16,832 nt of DNA from JBBDXA01 sp040902585 (lineage in GTDB: Bacteria > Planctomycetota > Phycisphaerae > Phycisphaerales > Phycisphaeraceae): the NCBI GenBank assembly GCA_040902585.1, contig JBBDXA010000201.1, forward strand, positions 1-16,832, written 5' to 3'. This document shows, piece by piece, positions 1-7,310 of this stretch; the stretch's first letter is position 1; each line of letters begins with the position of its first letter. A program made the position numbers and the translations under genes. The notes under the pieces are model-generated. The model was not told the DNA's origin. It saw nothing but the letters and a program-made list of their open reading frames with translations, and did not search any database.

Positions 1-50
<50 letters not shown>

Positions 51-201
51 ACACGCCATTTTCTTCGCCATCGGCTCCGATGGAACGCAGCTCGCTTCGA
101 CGGTCGGCCGCAGGGTTATGATGGTCGGCTCAGCGCCACATGCCTGCCGCCGAAGGCCCCGGCGATTCCGCGAGTCGGTTCCGTTCCTTCTTCAAGCAGA
201 T

Positions 202-205
202 GAGG
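202..205 (+). promoter_or_regulatory. Ribosome binding site fixing the start of the first hydrolase
   Basis: A GAGG motif lies 6 bases before the ATG at 212. The longer reading frame opens at 140 without a comparable site, and only the start at 212 places a signal peptide at the N terminus. Confidence 0.6.
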
Positions 206-211
206 TTTGCC

Positions 212-1144
212 ATGAATCAAATGTTTCGATCCCTCCTTTCACTCGCTCTGCTGCTCACCCTTTCCGCCCCGGCCTTCGCCGCCGACGCGCCGCCCGTCAC
301 GCTCAACCTCTGGCCCGCCACGCCGCCGGGGGATGAAAACGTCAAGCTCGACAAGGAGCAGGACATCACCAAGGACACGGACCGGCCTGTCGCCGGCAAA
401 CGCATCATCAAACTCGCCAACGTCTCCACGCCGCAGATCGTCATCTACCGCCCCGCGCCCGAGAAGGACACCGGCACCAGCGTCATCATCTGCCCCGGCG
501 GCGGGCACTTCATCCTCGCCTGGGATCTGGAAGGCACCGAAGTGGCCCAGTGGCTCAACACCATCGGCGTCACAGGCATCGTCCTGAAGTACCGCGTGCC
601 GGGCCGCGACAAGGAGATGAAGTGGAAGGCCGCGGTGCAGGATGCTCAGCGCGCCGTGAGCCTGGTGCGCAGCAAGGCCGGCGAGTGGAAGCTCGACCCC
701 AAGCGCATCGGCATCCTCGGCTTCTCCGCGGGCGGCGAGACGGCGGGCCGCGCCGCCATCTTCGTCAACGAAAGGCAGTACGAAGCGATTGATGACGTGG
801 ACAAGGTTTCGAGTCGCCCCGACTTCACGCTGCTGATTTACCCCGCCTACTTCGCGGACAAAGATCAGGCGAAGCTGCGCGATGATGTAAAGGTGACCAA
901 AGAGGTGCCGCCGATGTTCCTGGTGCATGCTTACAACGACGGCGTGACGCCGATGAGCAGCCTGCTGCTGGCGACGGAACTGAAGAAGGTCGGCGTCGCG
1001 GCGGAGCTGCATCTTTATGCCACCGGCGGGCACGGGTTCGGCCTGCGCCCCACCGATGAACCCTGCACCCGCTGGCCGGCGCTGGCGGAAAACTGGCTGC
1101 GCAAACAGGGCCTCTTGAAGATGGCGGAGAAGCCGGCCCAGTGA
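212..1144 (+). CDS. Secreted alpha/beta hydrolase, acetylxylan-esterase-like
   Basis: This 310-residue protein is probably an exported serine esterase that removes acyl groups from carbohydrates or similar substrates. An N-terminal signal peptide (about residues 1-23, ending SAPAFA/AD) is followed by one alpha/beta hydrolase domain. Visible elements are an oxyanion-hole segment PGGGH (95-99), the nucleophile elbow GFSAGGE with Ser172, a likely acid at Asp243 in AYNDGV, and a catalytic His274 in GGHGFG. The order and spacing fit the BD-FAE/acetylxylan-esterase group of hydrolases common in planctomycete secretomes. The reading frame is open from 140, but the ATG at 212 has a good ribosome binding site and a clean signal peptide. 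It converges with the next gene, leaving only 22 bases between stops. The fold and export are well supported; the substrate is not known from sequence. Confidence 0.85.
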   Translation: MNQMFRSLLSLALLLTLSAPAFAADAPPVTLNLWPATPPGDENVKLDKEQDITKDTDRPVAGKRIIKLANVSTPQIVIYRPAPEKDTGTSVIICPGGGHFILAWDLEGTEVAQWLNTIGVTGIVLKYRVPGRDKEMKWKAAVQDAQRAVSLVRSKAGEWKLDPKRIGILGFSAGGETAGRAAIFVNERQYEAIDDVDKVSSRPDFTLLIYPAYFADKDQAKLRDDVKVTKEVPPMFLVHAYNDGVTPMSSLLLATELKKVGVAAELHLYATGGHGFGLRPTDEPCTRWPALAENWLRKQGLLKMAEKPAQ

Positions 1145-1166
1145 AGAACGATTGCGAGGGCGGAGT

Positions 1167-2216
1167 TCAATCGCCCGCGGCAGATGCCTTGACCTCTTCG
1201 ATCGCCAGCGTCAGTGCCGTCGCCGCCCAGCCGGTCGCGGCGGAAGAAATGAACTGATCCTTGCCGTGCGGAAAGCCGGTCTCGAAGTATTTCTGAATCG
1301 GCTTGCTGCGAGTCGCGACATGCCACGTGCCATCGGCCTGCTGCGTCTTGAGCAGGTAACGAAGGCCGCGCTGGTAGATCGCGTCGCTCGTGTCGAGTCC
1401 GCCGGCCTGATGCAGAGCGACGAGAGCCGAGCCTGTCGCGTAGGCATCGGATCCCGTCGCGGATTCGGGTTCGCCCTTGTCGAGTTGGGCCCAGCCACCG
1501 TCGTCGCGCTGCTTGCTCTTGAGCTGGGCAGCCGCCGCTTCAATCTCTTTCACATCCGCTTCGGCAAGCTTCAGGCCGAGCAGACGAAACACGCGATCTT
1601 CATTGTCCTTCGCGGGGGTCTTGATGAGCCAACTTCGCACCTGATCGCGACGCTTGATGAAAGGCTCCTGTTGCTCAGCCGTGCGAAAGGCGGTGAGGCC
1701 GCGCAGGGCAACGTAAGTGGTGGTGAAGTTCCCGCCTTCCGAGGGCGGCCTTTGCGAGTTGGCGCGCCAGTGTTCGAGGTCGGCGTTGCGCAGGAGCAGA
1801 TAGTGCGTGACGGCTGCGGTCGTTTCATCCGCCTTCCAGCCGCCGAGTTGGAGCGTCACCAGCGCGTAGCCCGCCGTATCCGCTTGCCCGCCCTGGCCTT
1901 TGCCTTCGAGGTAAGCAGCTCGATTCTTGGCGAGGAAATCCGCGATGAACTGGAGTTGTGCCTTGAGCTCATCCGCATCGATCGTCAGGCCGCGCTGCCG
2001 GGCCGCGGTCATCGCCATGATCGGCAGGGCCTGATTGTGGCATGCGAAACAGGAGCGATTGTCGCGATGCCCCAAGGCCCCTTCCTTGAGCGGGGGCAAC
2101 GCCTTCGCCACCGCGGCCTTCAGCTCCGCCGCCACTACAGGCGCGTCGGCAGCCAGCGACAGGCCCGCCATCGCCAGCACCAGAATCACACTCAGACAGC
2201 AGCGTCGAATCGGCAT
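1167..2216 (-). CDS. Secreted CxxCH protein with squalene-cyclase-like alpha-toroid repeats
   Basis: This 349-residue exported protein combines a single haem-c attachment motif with a prenyltransferase/squalene-oxidase repeat region. A signal peptide covers about residues 1-22 (ending LSLAA/DA). Cys56, Cys59 and His60 form CFACH. The remainder is helical, with glycine-rich QW-like turns at 236-244 (QRDDGGWAQ) and 292-300 (QQADGTWHV). The DxDD catalytic motif of squalene-hopene cyclase is not seen, so it is unlikely to make hopanoids; it may be a periplasmic electron carrier or haem-containing binding protein. An upstream GTG at 2237 would extend it by seven residues, but the ATG at 2216 has GGAG nine bases before it (2226-2229 on this strand) and gives a typical signal peptide. 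It diverges from the ceramidase-like gene across 120 bases. Fold and motif are clear; biochemical role unknown. Confidence 0.82.
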   Translation of the reverse strand: MPIRRCCLSVILVLAMAGLSLAADAPVVAAELKAAVAKALPPLKEGALGHRDNRSCFACHNQALPIMAMTAARQRGLTIDADELKAQLQFIADFLAKNRAAYLEGKGQGGQADTAGYALVTLQLGGWKADETTAAVTHYLLLRNADLEHWRANSQRPPSEGGNFTTTYVALRGLTAFRTAEQQEPFIKRRDQVRSWLIKTPAKDNEDRVFRLLGLKLAEADVKEIEAAAAQLKSKQRDDGGWAQLDKGEPESATGSDAYATGSALVALHQAGGLDTSDAIYQRGLRYLLKTQQADGTWHVATRSKPIQKYFETGFPHGKDQFISSAATGWAATALTLAIEEVKASAAGD

Positions 2217-2256
2217 GAGAGCACACTCCGGCAACACCAGCCATCGCCCCGCACGC

Positions 2257-2262
2257 TTGACA
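2257..2262 (+). promoter_or_regulatory. Possible -35 element before the ceramidase-like gene
   Basis: TTGACA matches the sigma-70 -35 consensus exactly and lies 74 bases before the ATG at 2337, inside the divergent intergenic region. No convincing -10 follows; the best candidate is CATGCC at 2281-2286 with an 18-base spacer. It may be chance. Confidence 0.25.
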
Positions 2263-2323
2263 GCTTACCATGTCCTTTCCCATGCCCGCTCGATGGCGGA
2301 ACAACTCGTCCGATCACGCGACA

Positions 2324-2327
2324 GGAG
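2324..2327 (+). promoter_or_regulatory. Ribosome binding site fixing the ceramidase-like start
   Basis: GGAG lies 9 bases before the ATG at 2337. It decides against a much longer open frame that begins at 1152 and runs through the opposite-strand gene. The protein from 2337 begins with a signal peptide, as expected. Confidence 0.65.
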
Positions 2328-2336
2328 CATCCTCTT

Positions 2337-3845
2337 ATGCGCACCATCCTGCTGACTCTCACCATCGCCCTGCTCGCGCTCCTGAACTCCGCATCCAACG
2401 TGACTGCCGGCCCGCTTCAGGCAGGCGTCGCCAAACAGGACATCACCGATCGCGACGCGGGCCCCGTCAACGATCCGCTCTACGCCAAGGCCCTCGTGCT
2501 CAGCAATGGCGACACCACGATCGTGCTCATCACCATTGATGCCGTCGCCATTGGTGAGATCGGCCGCATCCGAAATGATTTCCTCCCCAACGTGCGCAGC
2601 GCCCTGGAAAAGGAACTGAACATCAAACCTTCGCACGTCTTCATCAACGCCAGCCATTGTCATGGTGTCGTTCACGTGGATGTGCAGCAGCGCACGATCC
2701 AGGCTGTGAAGGATGCGGCCAGGAACATGGTGCAGGTGAAAGTCGGCGCGGGGCGAGGTTCAGAGAATCGCATCATGGAGAACCGCCGGCTGCTCCTCAA
2801 AGACGGCAGCGAAGCCGACGTCCGTCACGCCTACTCGCTGCCGCCTGATGAGAAGGTCGCCGCCATCGGGCCGATCGATCCGGAGATCGGCCTGCTCCGC
2901 ATCGACCGCGCCACCGGCGAGCCGTTTGCCGTGCTCTACAACTTCGCCTGCCATCCGATCCAGGGCGTGCCGAGTAAAGGCAACACGGCTGACTTCCCGG
3001 GCTTTGCCTCGAAGGTGATCGAAGAGAATCTCGGCGAAGGCGTGATGGCGTTCTTCGTGCAGGGCTGCGCGGGTGACATCAATCCGGTGCAATATAAGGA
3101 TGTCCACAACCCGCGCGATGCCGAGCCCTTCGGCAACCAACTGGGCCTCAGCGCCCTGCGCGGGATCAGAAAGATTAAGACCGGCGACAACGCCCAGCTC
3201 AAGGCCCACAGCGAAACCCTTTCACTGCCCCGCGCTGCTGACTACGAACAGCGCATCGCACGACTCGAAGCGGAGCAGGCAAAACTGCTTGCCTCCCTGC
3301 GCGGCACGAGTCTGAACCTGAAAACCTTCCTGCCGCTCTATGTGCAGTACAAGCTCGCCGATGATTCTCCTTCGTATTCCTCGCATCGGTATCTGCTGGA
3401 CAAGTCGCTGGGGCGCGAAGATCTTCTGAAGCTCGACGCGGAGAACAAAGCGAACATGGAAGCGTACGTGCAGAACATCCTCACGATGGAACAACTCACG
3501 CGCAACCAGGTGAATCTCGCCCTGCTGAAAAGGCATCAGGCGCAGACGCTGGCGGCGGGATCAAAGACGCTTGAGGTCGAAGTCGGAGCGATCCGCATCG
3601 GCGACTTCACCCTCGTGACATTCCCCGGCGAACTGACGGTGCCGATCGGGCTTCACATCAAGAAGCAGGCGCCGCAGCCGTTCACCTTCGTCGCCGGTTA
3701 CACCAACGGCTACATCTACTACACGCCCACTGCGGAGCAGCGAAGCAACACAGGTCACGCCCAGGAAGACTGCGACTGCCTGGTCGCGCCGCAGTGGCAG
3801 AAACTCTTTGAACAGCGCGTCGAATCGATTCTCAAGAAGCTGTGA
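2337..3845 (+). CDS. Secreted neutral/alkaline ceramidase-like metal hydrolase
   Basis: This 502-residue protein resembles the N-terminal catalytic domain of neutral/alkaline ceramidases, zinc enzymes that cleave the N-acyl bond of ceramides. A signal peptide (about 1-24) precedes AGVAKQDIT, typical of the domain start. Candidate zinc ligands appear in family order: His107/His109 in SHCHG, His206 in NFACHPIQ, Glu432 in FPGE, and a tyrosine in NGYIYYTPT (459-462). QGCAGDINPV (242-251) matches the conserved Gly-Asp-x-Asn/Ser-Pro region. The C-terminal Ig-like domain of full ceramidases (which are well over 600 residues) is absent, as in many planctomycete members. A charged helical stretch around 300-325 and 350-405 is inserted before the C-terminal zinc ligands. 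It is followed 44 bases later by the DUF4838 gene, suggesting co-transcription. Whether ceramide is the real substrate is uncertain. Confidence 0.85.
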   Translation: MRTILLTLTIALLALLNSASNVTAGPLQAGVAKQDITDRDAGPVNDPLYAKALVLSNGDTTIVLITIDAVAIGEIGRIRNDFLPNVRSALEKELNIKPSHVFINASHCHGVVHVDVQQRTIQAVKDAARNMVQVKVGAGRGSENRIMENRRLLLKDGSEADVRHAYSLPPDEKVAAIGPIDPEIGLLRIDRATGEPFAVLYNFACHPIQGVPSKGNTADFPGFASKVIEENLGEGVMAFFVQGCAGDINPVQYKDVHNPRDAEPFGNQLGLSALRGIRKIKTGDNAQLKAHSETLSLPRAADYEQRIARLEAEQAKLLASLRGTSLNLKTFLPLYVQYKLADDSPSYSSHRYLLDKSLGREDLLKLDAENKANMEAYVQNILTMEQLTRNQVNLALLKRHQAQTLAAGSKTLEVEVGAIRIGDFTLVTFPGELTVPIGLHIKKQAPQPFTFVAGYTNGYIYYTPTAEQRSNTGHAQEDCDCLVAPQWQKLFEQRVESILKKL

Positions 3846-3889
3846 TGCCCTTTTGTCCGACCCGACTCATTTAATCAGGTGTATATCCG

Positions 3890-5830
3890 ATGAAGCTACC
3901 ACTGAATCCAACTTGCGCCGCCTTGATCCGGTTCCTTTCCGTTGGACTGCTGCTGATTCTCGCCGCATTCGCGTCCCCGGCGAATGCTCAGCCGCTGCCC
4001 AAGCCGGGCACGCTCTTTGAGAACGGGGCTGCGCAACTGCCTGTTGCCACCGGCAGCGTCGAAGGGCCGGCAAAGGAACTGCATGAAACGCTCAACCGCA
4101 TGACGGGCGTTCGGTTTCAGCTTCAACCTGCCGCGCCGGGAAAGGCCGGCATTCACGTCGGACTCATCACCGACTTTCCCTGGCTGAAGGTCGATCGCGC
4201 GAAGGAACTCGGCGCGGAAGGCTTCGTGATTCGGACTGATAGCGACAGCGTCTACCTCGTCGCCGCTGAGCCGCTCGGCGTGCAACATGCGGTGACGACG
4301 TTCCTGCATCACCTCGGTTGTCGCTGGTTCTTTCCCGGGGAAACATGGGAAAGCATTCCCCAGCACAAAACGATCGCCGGCAACTGGAACGAACGTCAGG
4401 TGCCTTCCTTCCCGACGCAGCGGCGCATCTGGTACGGCTTCGGCGCGTACCCTTCCGGCAAGCGAGACATGGATGCATGGGAACGACACAACCGCATGGG
4501 CGGACCGGTCAATGTGAGCATCGGTCACACCTGGCACGGCCTGAATCCGGAAAAGGAGTTTGCCGCGCATCCTGAGTGGTTCGCGCTGGTGGCAGGCAAG
4601 CGGCAGACGACGAAACCCTGCTACAGCCATCCGCAGGTGATCGAACGCGCCATCGAGTCAGCCCTGAAACAGGCAAGCGACGGCAGGCAGATGATCTCCA
4701 TGACGCCGCCCGATGGCCTCGGGTACTGCGAGTGCGAACGATGTCTCGCCACGCTCAAGGGCGGCGAGCCGATCCGCGAACACAGCTCGATCTTCGCCAA
4801 GCGACCCGATGGCACGTTGGTCAACATCACTTCCGAGACGATGTTCAATCTTGTGAATCAGGTCGCCGCGGCCGTGGCGAAGAAATATCCCAGGACGCTC
4901 GTCGGCTGCTACGCCTACAGCGCGTACTCGCATCCGCCTTCGTTCGATCTGCATCCGAATGTGTATCTTCAGACCACGACCGCCTATCGCCGGACTTCGA
5001 TCACGCTCGCCGAGCAGCTTGATGCTTTCGGGAAGAAGACGAAACAGGTGGGCATCCGCGAGTACTACAGCGTGTATCAGTGGGACTGGGATTTCCCGAG
5101 TCCCGGCAAGATGACGCCGGCTGCGCTCGCCGATGATCTGAAGATGTTTCATCAGCACCACATCACCGCTGTCAACGCGGAGGCATCGAACAACTGGGGC
5201 CCGCGCGGACTGGGCTACTACGTGGCGTCGCAGCTGATGTGGAACGTGAATGCGGACGTGAAGGAAATCGTGCGCGACTTTTATGAGACAGCTTTCGGAC
5301 CTGCTGCGAAGGCAATGCAGCGGTACTACGTGCGCTGGTATGGCCCGAGCGTCGCCGTGCTTCCTGACGATCGCCCGCTTCCCGCACAGGCTGATCTGGT
5401 TGAGAAGGGAAAGTTTGACGTCGAAGCTCTGAAAGCGGCCTACCTGGATCTCGATGACGCGGCCCGCGCGGTGCCCGCTGATTCAGACTATCGCAAGCGC
5501 ATCGACCTGCTTCGCATGTACGCGCACTATCTTGTCCTGCGTTACCACCTGAACCAGGCCGAGGCGAAAGGCGAGAAGGCTGCGATCCTTGACGCCATCA
5601 AGGCCGAGACGATGTTCGGCGCACGCCTGACCGACACGCACATGATCCACACCCGTCCGCTTCTGGGTAAAGCCTTTCTTCGACGCTTCAAGAAACACGA
5701 AGCCCTGCTGGCGGACGTCGAGGACGCGAAGTTATCCAACAAGGGCTGGCGGCAGGTCGCCGCTCCGCCCGATGCACGCGAATTCGAAACGCTGTGGGCG
5801 GCTGACAAGGCGGCGCTGGGCATTCGCTGA
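3890..5830 (+). CDS. Secreted DUF4838 protein, glycosidase-like
   Basis: This 646-residue exported protein belongs to the DUF4838 family, large secreted proteins of Planctomycetota, Verrucomicrobiota and Bacteroidota that look like glycoside hydrolases but have no assigned substrate. A signal peptide covers about residues 1-33 (ending SPANA/Q). Residues 35-165 resemble the small N-terminal domain preceding alpha-glucuronidase-type barrels (GFVIRTD, GVQHAVTTFLHHLGCRWFFP). The DUF4838 core follows, with conserved aromatic and His positions (IGHTWHG, 211-217) and a Cys cluster YCECERC (Cys280, 282, 285). The C-terminal third is helical. The start at 3890 has only a weak AGG (3877-3879), but the signal peptide supports it. 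It lies between the ceramidase-like gene and an amino-acid-type permease, in line with breakdown and uptake of a glycoconjugate, which is inference only. Confidence 0.85.
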   Translation: MKLPLNPTCAALIRFLSVGLLLILAAFASPANAQPLPKPGTLFENGAAQLPVATGSVEGPAKELHETLNRMTGVRFQLQPAAPGKAGIHVGLITDFPWLKVDRAKELGAEGFVIRTDSDSVYLVAAEPLGVQHAVTTFLHHLGCRWFFPGETWESIPQHKTIAGNWNERQVPSFPTQRRIWYGFGAYPSGKRDMDAWERHNRMGGPVNVSIGHTWHGLNPEKEFAAHPEWFALVAGKRQTTKPCYSHPQVIERAIESALKQASDGRQMISMTPPDGLGYCECERCLATLKGGEPIREHSSIFAKRPDGTLVNITSETMFNLVNQVAAAVAKKYPRTLVGCYAYSAYSHPPSFDLHPNVYLQTTTAYRRTSITLAEQLDAFGKKTKQVGIREYYSVYQWDWDFPSPGKMTPAALADDLKMFHQHHITAVNAEASNNWGPRGLGYYVASQLMWNVNADVKEIVRDFYETAFGPAAKAMQRYYVRWYGPSVAVLPDDRPLPAQADLVEKGKFDVEALKAAYLDLDDAARAVPADSDYRKRIDLLRMYAHYLVLRYHLNQAEAKGEKAAILDAIKAETMFGARLTDTHMIHTRPLLGKAFLRRFKKHEALLADVEDAKLSNKGWRQVAAPPDAREFETLWAADKAALGIR

Positions 5831-5838
5831 GGCATAGC

Positions 5839-5873
5839 CGGCGGCAGCACGAGAATCCAACGCCCCGCCGCCG
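5839..5873 (+). terminator. Possible hairpin between DUF4838 and permease genes
   Basis: CGGCGGC at 5839-5845 pairs perfectly with GCCGCCG at 5867-5873 around a 21-base loop, starting 8 bases after the DUF4838 stop codon. There is no T run, so it is not a standard Rho-independent terminator. In GC-rich DNA this may be chance, or it may be an mRNA-stabilising stem. Confidence 0.2.
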
Positions 5874-5896
5874 AATCCCTTCCTGTTGTTCAAATC

Positions 5897-7228
5897 ATGA
5901 GTCAGCCTGAAGCATCCACCGGTTCGCCGCAGCAGCGTCTCACGCTGTTCGATTGCGTCTGCATTATCGTTGGCATCATCATCGGCGCGGGCATCTTCGA
6001 ATCCACGCCGAAGATCGCAGGCCATGTCGCCGGCCCCGGCTGGTTGATCATCGCGTGGCTGCTGGGCGGACTCGTCTCGCTCGTGGGCGCCTTGTGTTAC
6101 GCCGAGCTCGCCACGGCCTACCCGCGCAACGGCGGCGACTACGTGTTCCTCTCCCGCGCCTTGGGGCCGCGAACCGGACTGCTCTTCGCCTGGGCCAGCT
6201 TCTGGATTCTCAGGCCCGGCAATATCGGCGCGATGGCCTTTGTCTTCGCCCGCTACGCAGCGGCGCTCTGGCCGCTGGGCACCGATGGTCTCGATGGGTT
6301 GATCTATGCGGTCGGCGCGGTCGTGCCCCTGACGCTCATGAACATCATCGGGGTGAAACCGGGCAAGTGGACGCAGAACACGCTCACCGCTGTCAAAGTC
6401 CTCGGCCTGCTCGCCGTGGTCACGGCTGGGTTCCTCGCCAAGACTCCGACCGCGCCTGTCGAAGTCACCGAGTTCACCGGCGGCGACTTCGGCTTCGCGA
6501 TGATCCTCGTTCTCTTCACCTTCGGAGGTTGGAACGAAATGGCTTACGTCGCGGCCGAGGTGCGCAGGCCCGACAAGAACATCCTGCGGGCCCTGGTGCT
6601 GGGCACGCTCGTCGTCACCGGCGTGTATCTGCTCGTCAACCTCGCCGCGATGGCTGCGCTTGGGTTCCACGGCCTTCGCAACGCGCCCGCCTTCGCCAAT
6701 GACATCGCGGGCACCAGGGCGATCGGCATCCTCGTGTGCATCTCCTGCCTGGGTGCGATCAACGGCATGATCTTCACCAGCGCCAGAATCTTTCACGCCG
6801 TCGGCACCGAGCATCGCCTCTATCGCTGGCTCGGTCAGTGGCACCCGCGCTTCGGCACGCCCGCCCGCTCGCTGCTCGTTCAGTCCGCGGTCACGCTCGC
6901 CCTGATGATCGCCTTCGGCATTTACCAGGATGGCTTTGATCGCCTCGTGGTCTTCACCGGCCCGATCTTCTGGGCCTTCCTGCTGATGACCGGCGTCGCG
7001 CTGTTCGTGCTGCGTGTGCGCGAACCCCTGACGCCGCGGCCCTACCGAGTGCTGCTTTATCCCTTGACGCCGCTTCTATTCTGCGCGTCATCGCTTTATA
7101 TGTTGTACGCCTCCGTCACCTACGCATGGCAGATGCAGTATGTCGAGGGACTGTGGGCGGCTGGCGTCATGGTGATCGGCGCGTGGTGGGTGTGGTACGA
7201 GGGAAGATCGCGCGACAGCGACAGTTGA
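5897..7228 (+). CDS. APC-family amino acid permease
   Basis: This 443-residue inner-membrane protein is a secondary transporter of the amino acid-polyamine-organocation superfamily, closest in feel to the SLC7/LAT-like branch. It has about twelve hydrophobic segments. The first carries the unwound substrate-binding motif GAGIF (30-34), followed by the diagnostic loop YAELATAYPRNGGDYVFLSR (68-87). TM6 contains FTFGGWNEMAYVAAEV (207-222), followed by the RRPDKNI loop typical of the family. Length is normal. It starts 66 bases after the DUF4838 stop and stops 82 bases before the molybdopterin oxidoreductase. The substrate cannot be read from sequence; a neutral amino acid or amine is plausible. 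As it follows two secreted degradative enzymes, import of an amino-group-containing breakdown product is one possibility. Confidence 0.88.
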   Translation: MSQPEASTGSPQQRLTLFDCVCIIVGIIIGAGIFESTPKIAGHVAGPGWLIIAWLLGGLVSLVGALCYAELATAYPRNGGDYVFLSRALGPRTGLLFAWASFWILRPGNIGAMAFVFARYAAALWPLGTDGLDGLIYAVGAVVPLTLMNIIGVKPGKWTQNTLTAVKVLGLLAVVTAGFLAKTPTAPVEVTEFTGGDFGFAMILVLFTFGGWNEMAYVAAEVRRPDKNILRALVLGTLVVTGVYLLVNLAAMAALGFHGLRNAPAFANDIAGTRAIGILVCISCLGAINGMIFTSARIFHAVGTEHRLYRWLGQWHPRFGTPARSLLVQSAVTLALMIAFGIYQDGFDRLVVFTGPIFWAFLLMTGVALFVLRVREPLTPRPYRVLLYPLTPLLFCASSLYMLYASVTYAWQMQYVEGLWAAGVMVIGAWWVWYEGRSRDSDS

Positions 7229-7310
7229 TTTCGTGCCTTTGAAACACCGTTTGGGGGGTATGATGCCAAGTACCTTTCATCGATTCGCACCTCCGGCACA
7301 GGATTGGAGC

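Noticed and set aside
96..122. Promoter before the first hydrolase: TTCGAC (96-101) and TATGAT (117-122)
   Set aside because: The -10-like hexamer is good, but the spacer is only 15 bases and the -35 is poor; it could be chance.
1167..2216. Squalene-hopene cyclase
   Set aside because: At 349 residues it is about half the usual size, lacks DxDD, and is exported with a CxxCH motif.
1152..2336. Long + strand open frame continuous with the ceramidase-like gene
   Set aside because: It lies opposite the CxxCH/toroid gene, its translation is Arg-rich with no domain, and the ceramidase-like protein has its own ATG, ribosome binding site and signal peptide at 2337.
5732..6844. 370-residue open frame on the - strand
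   Set aside because: Antisense to the permease; acidic, repetitive composition typical of a reversed membrane-protein gene.
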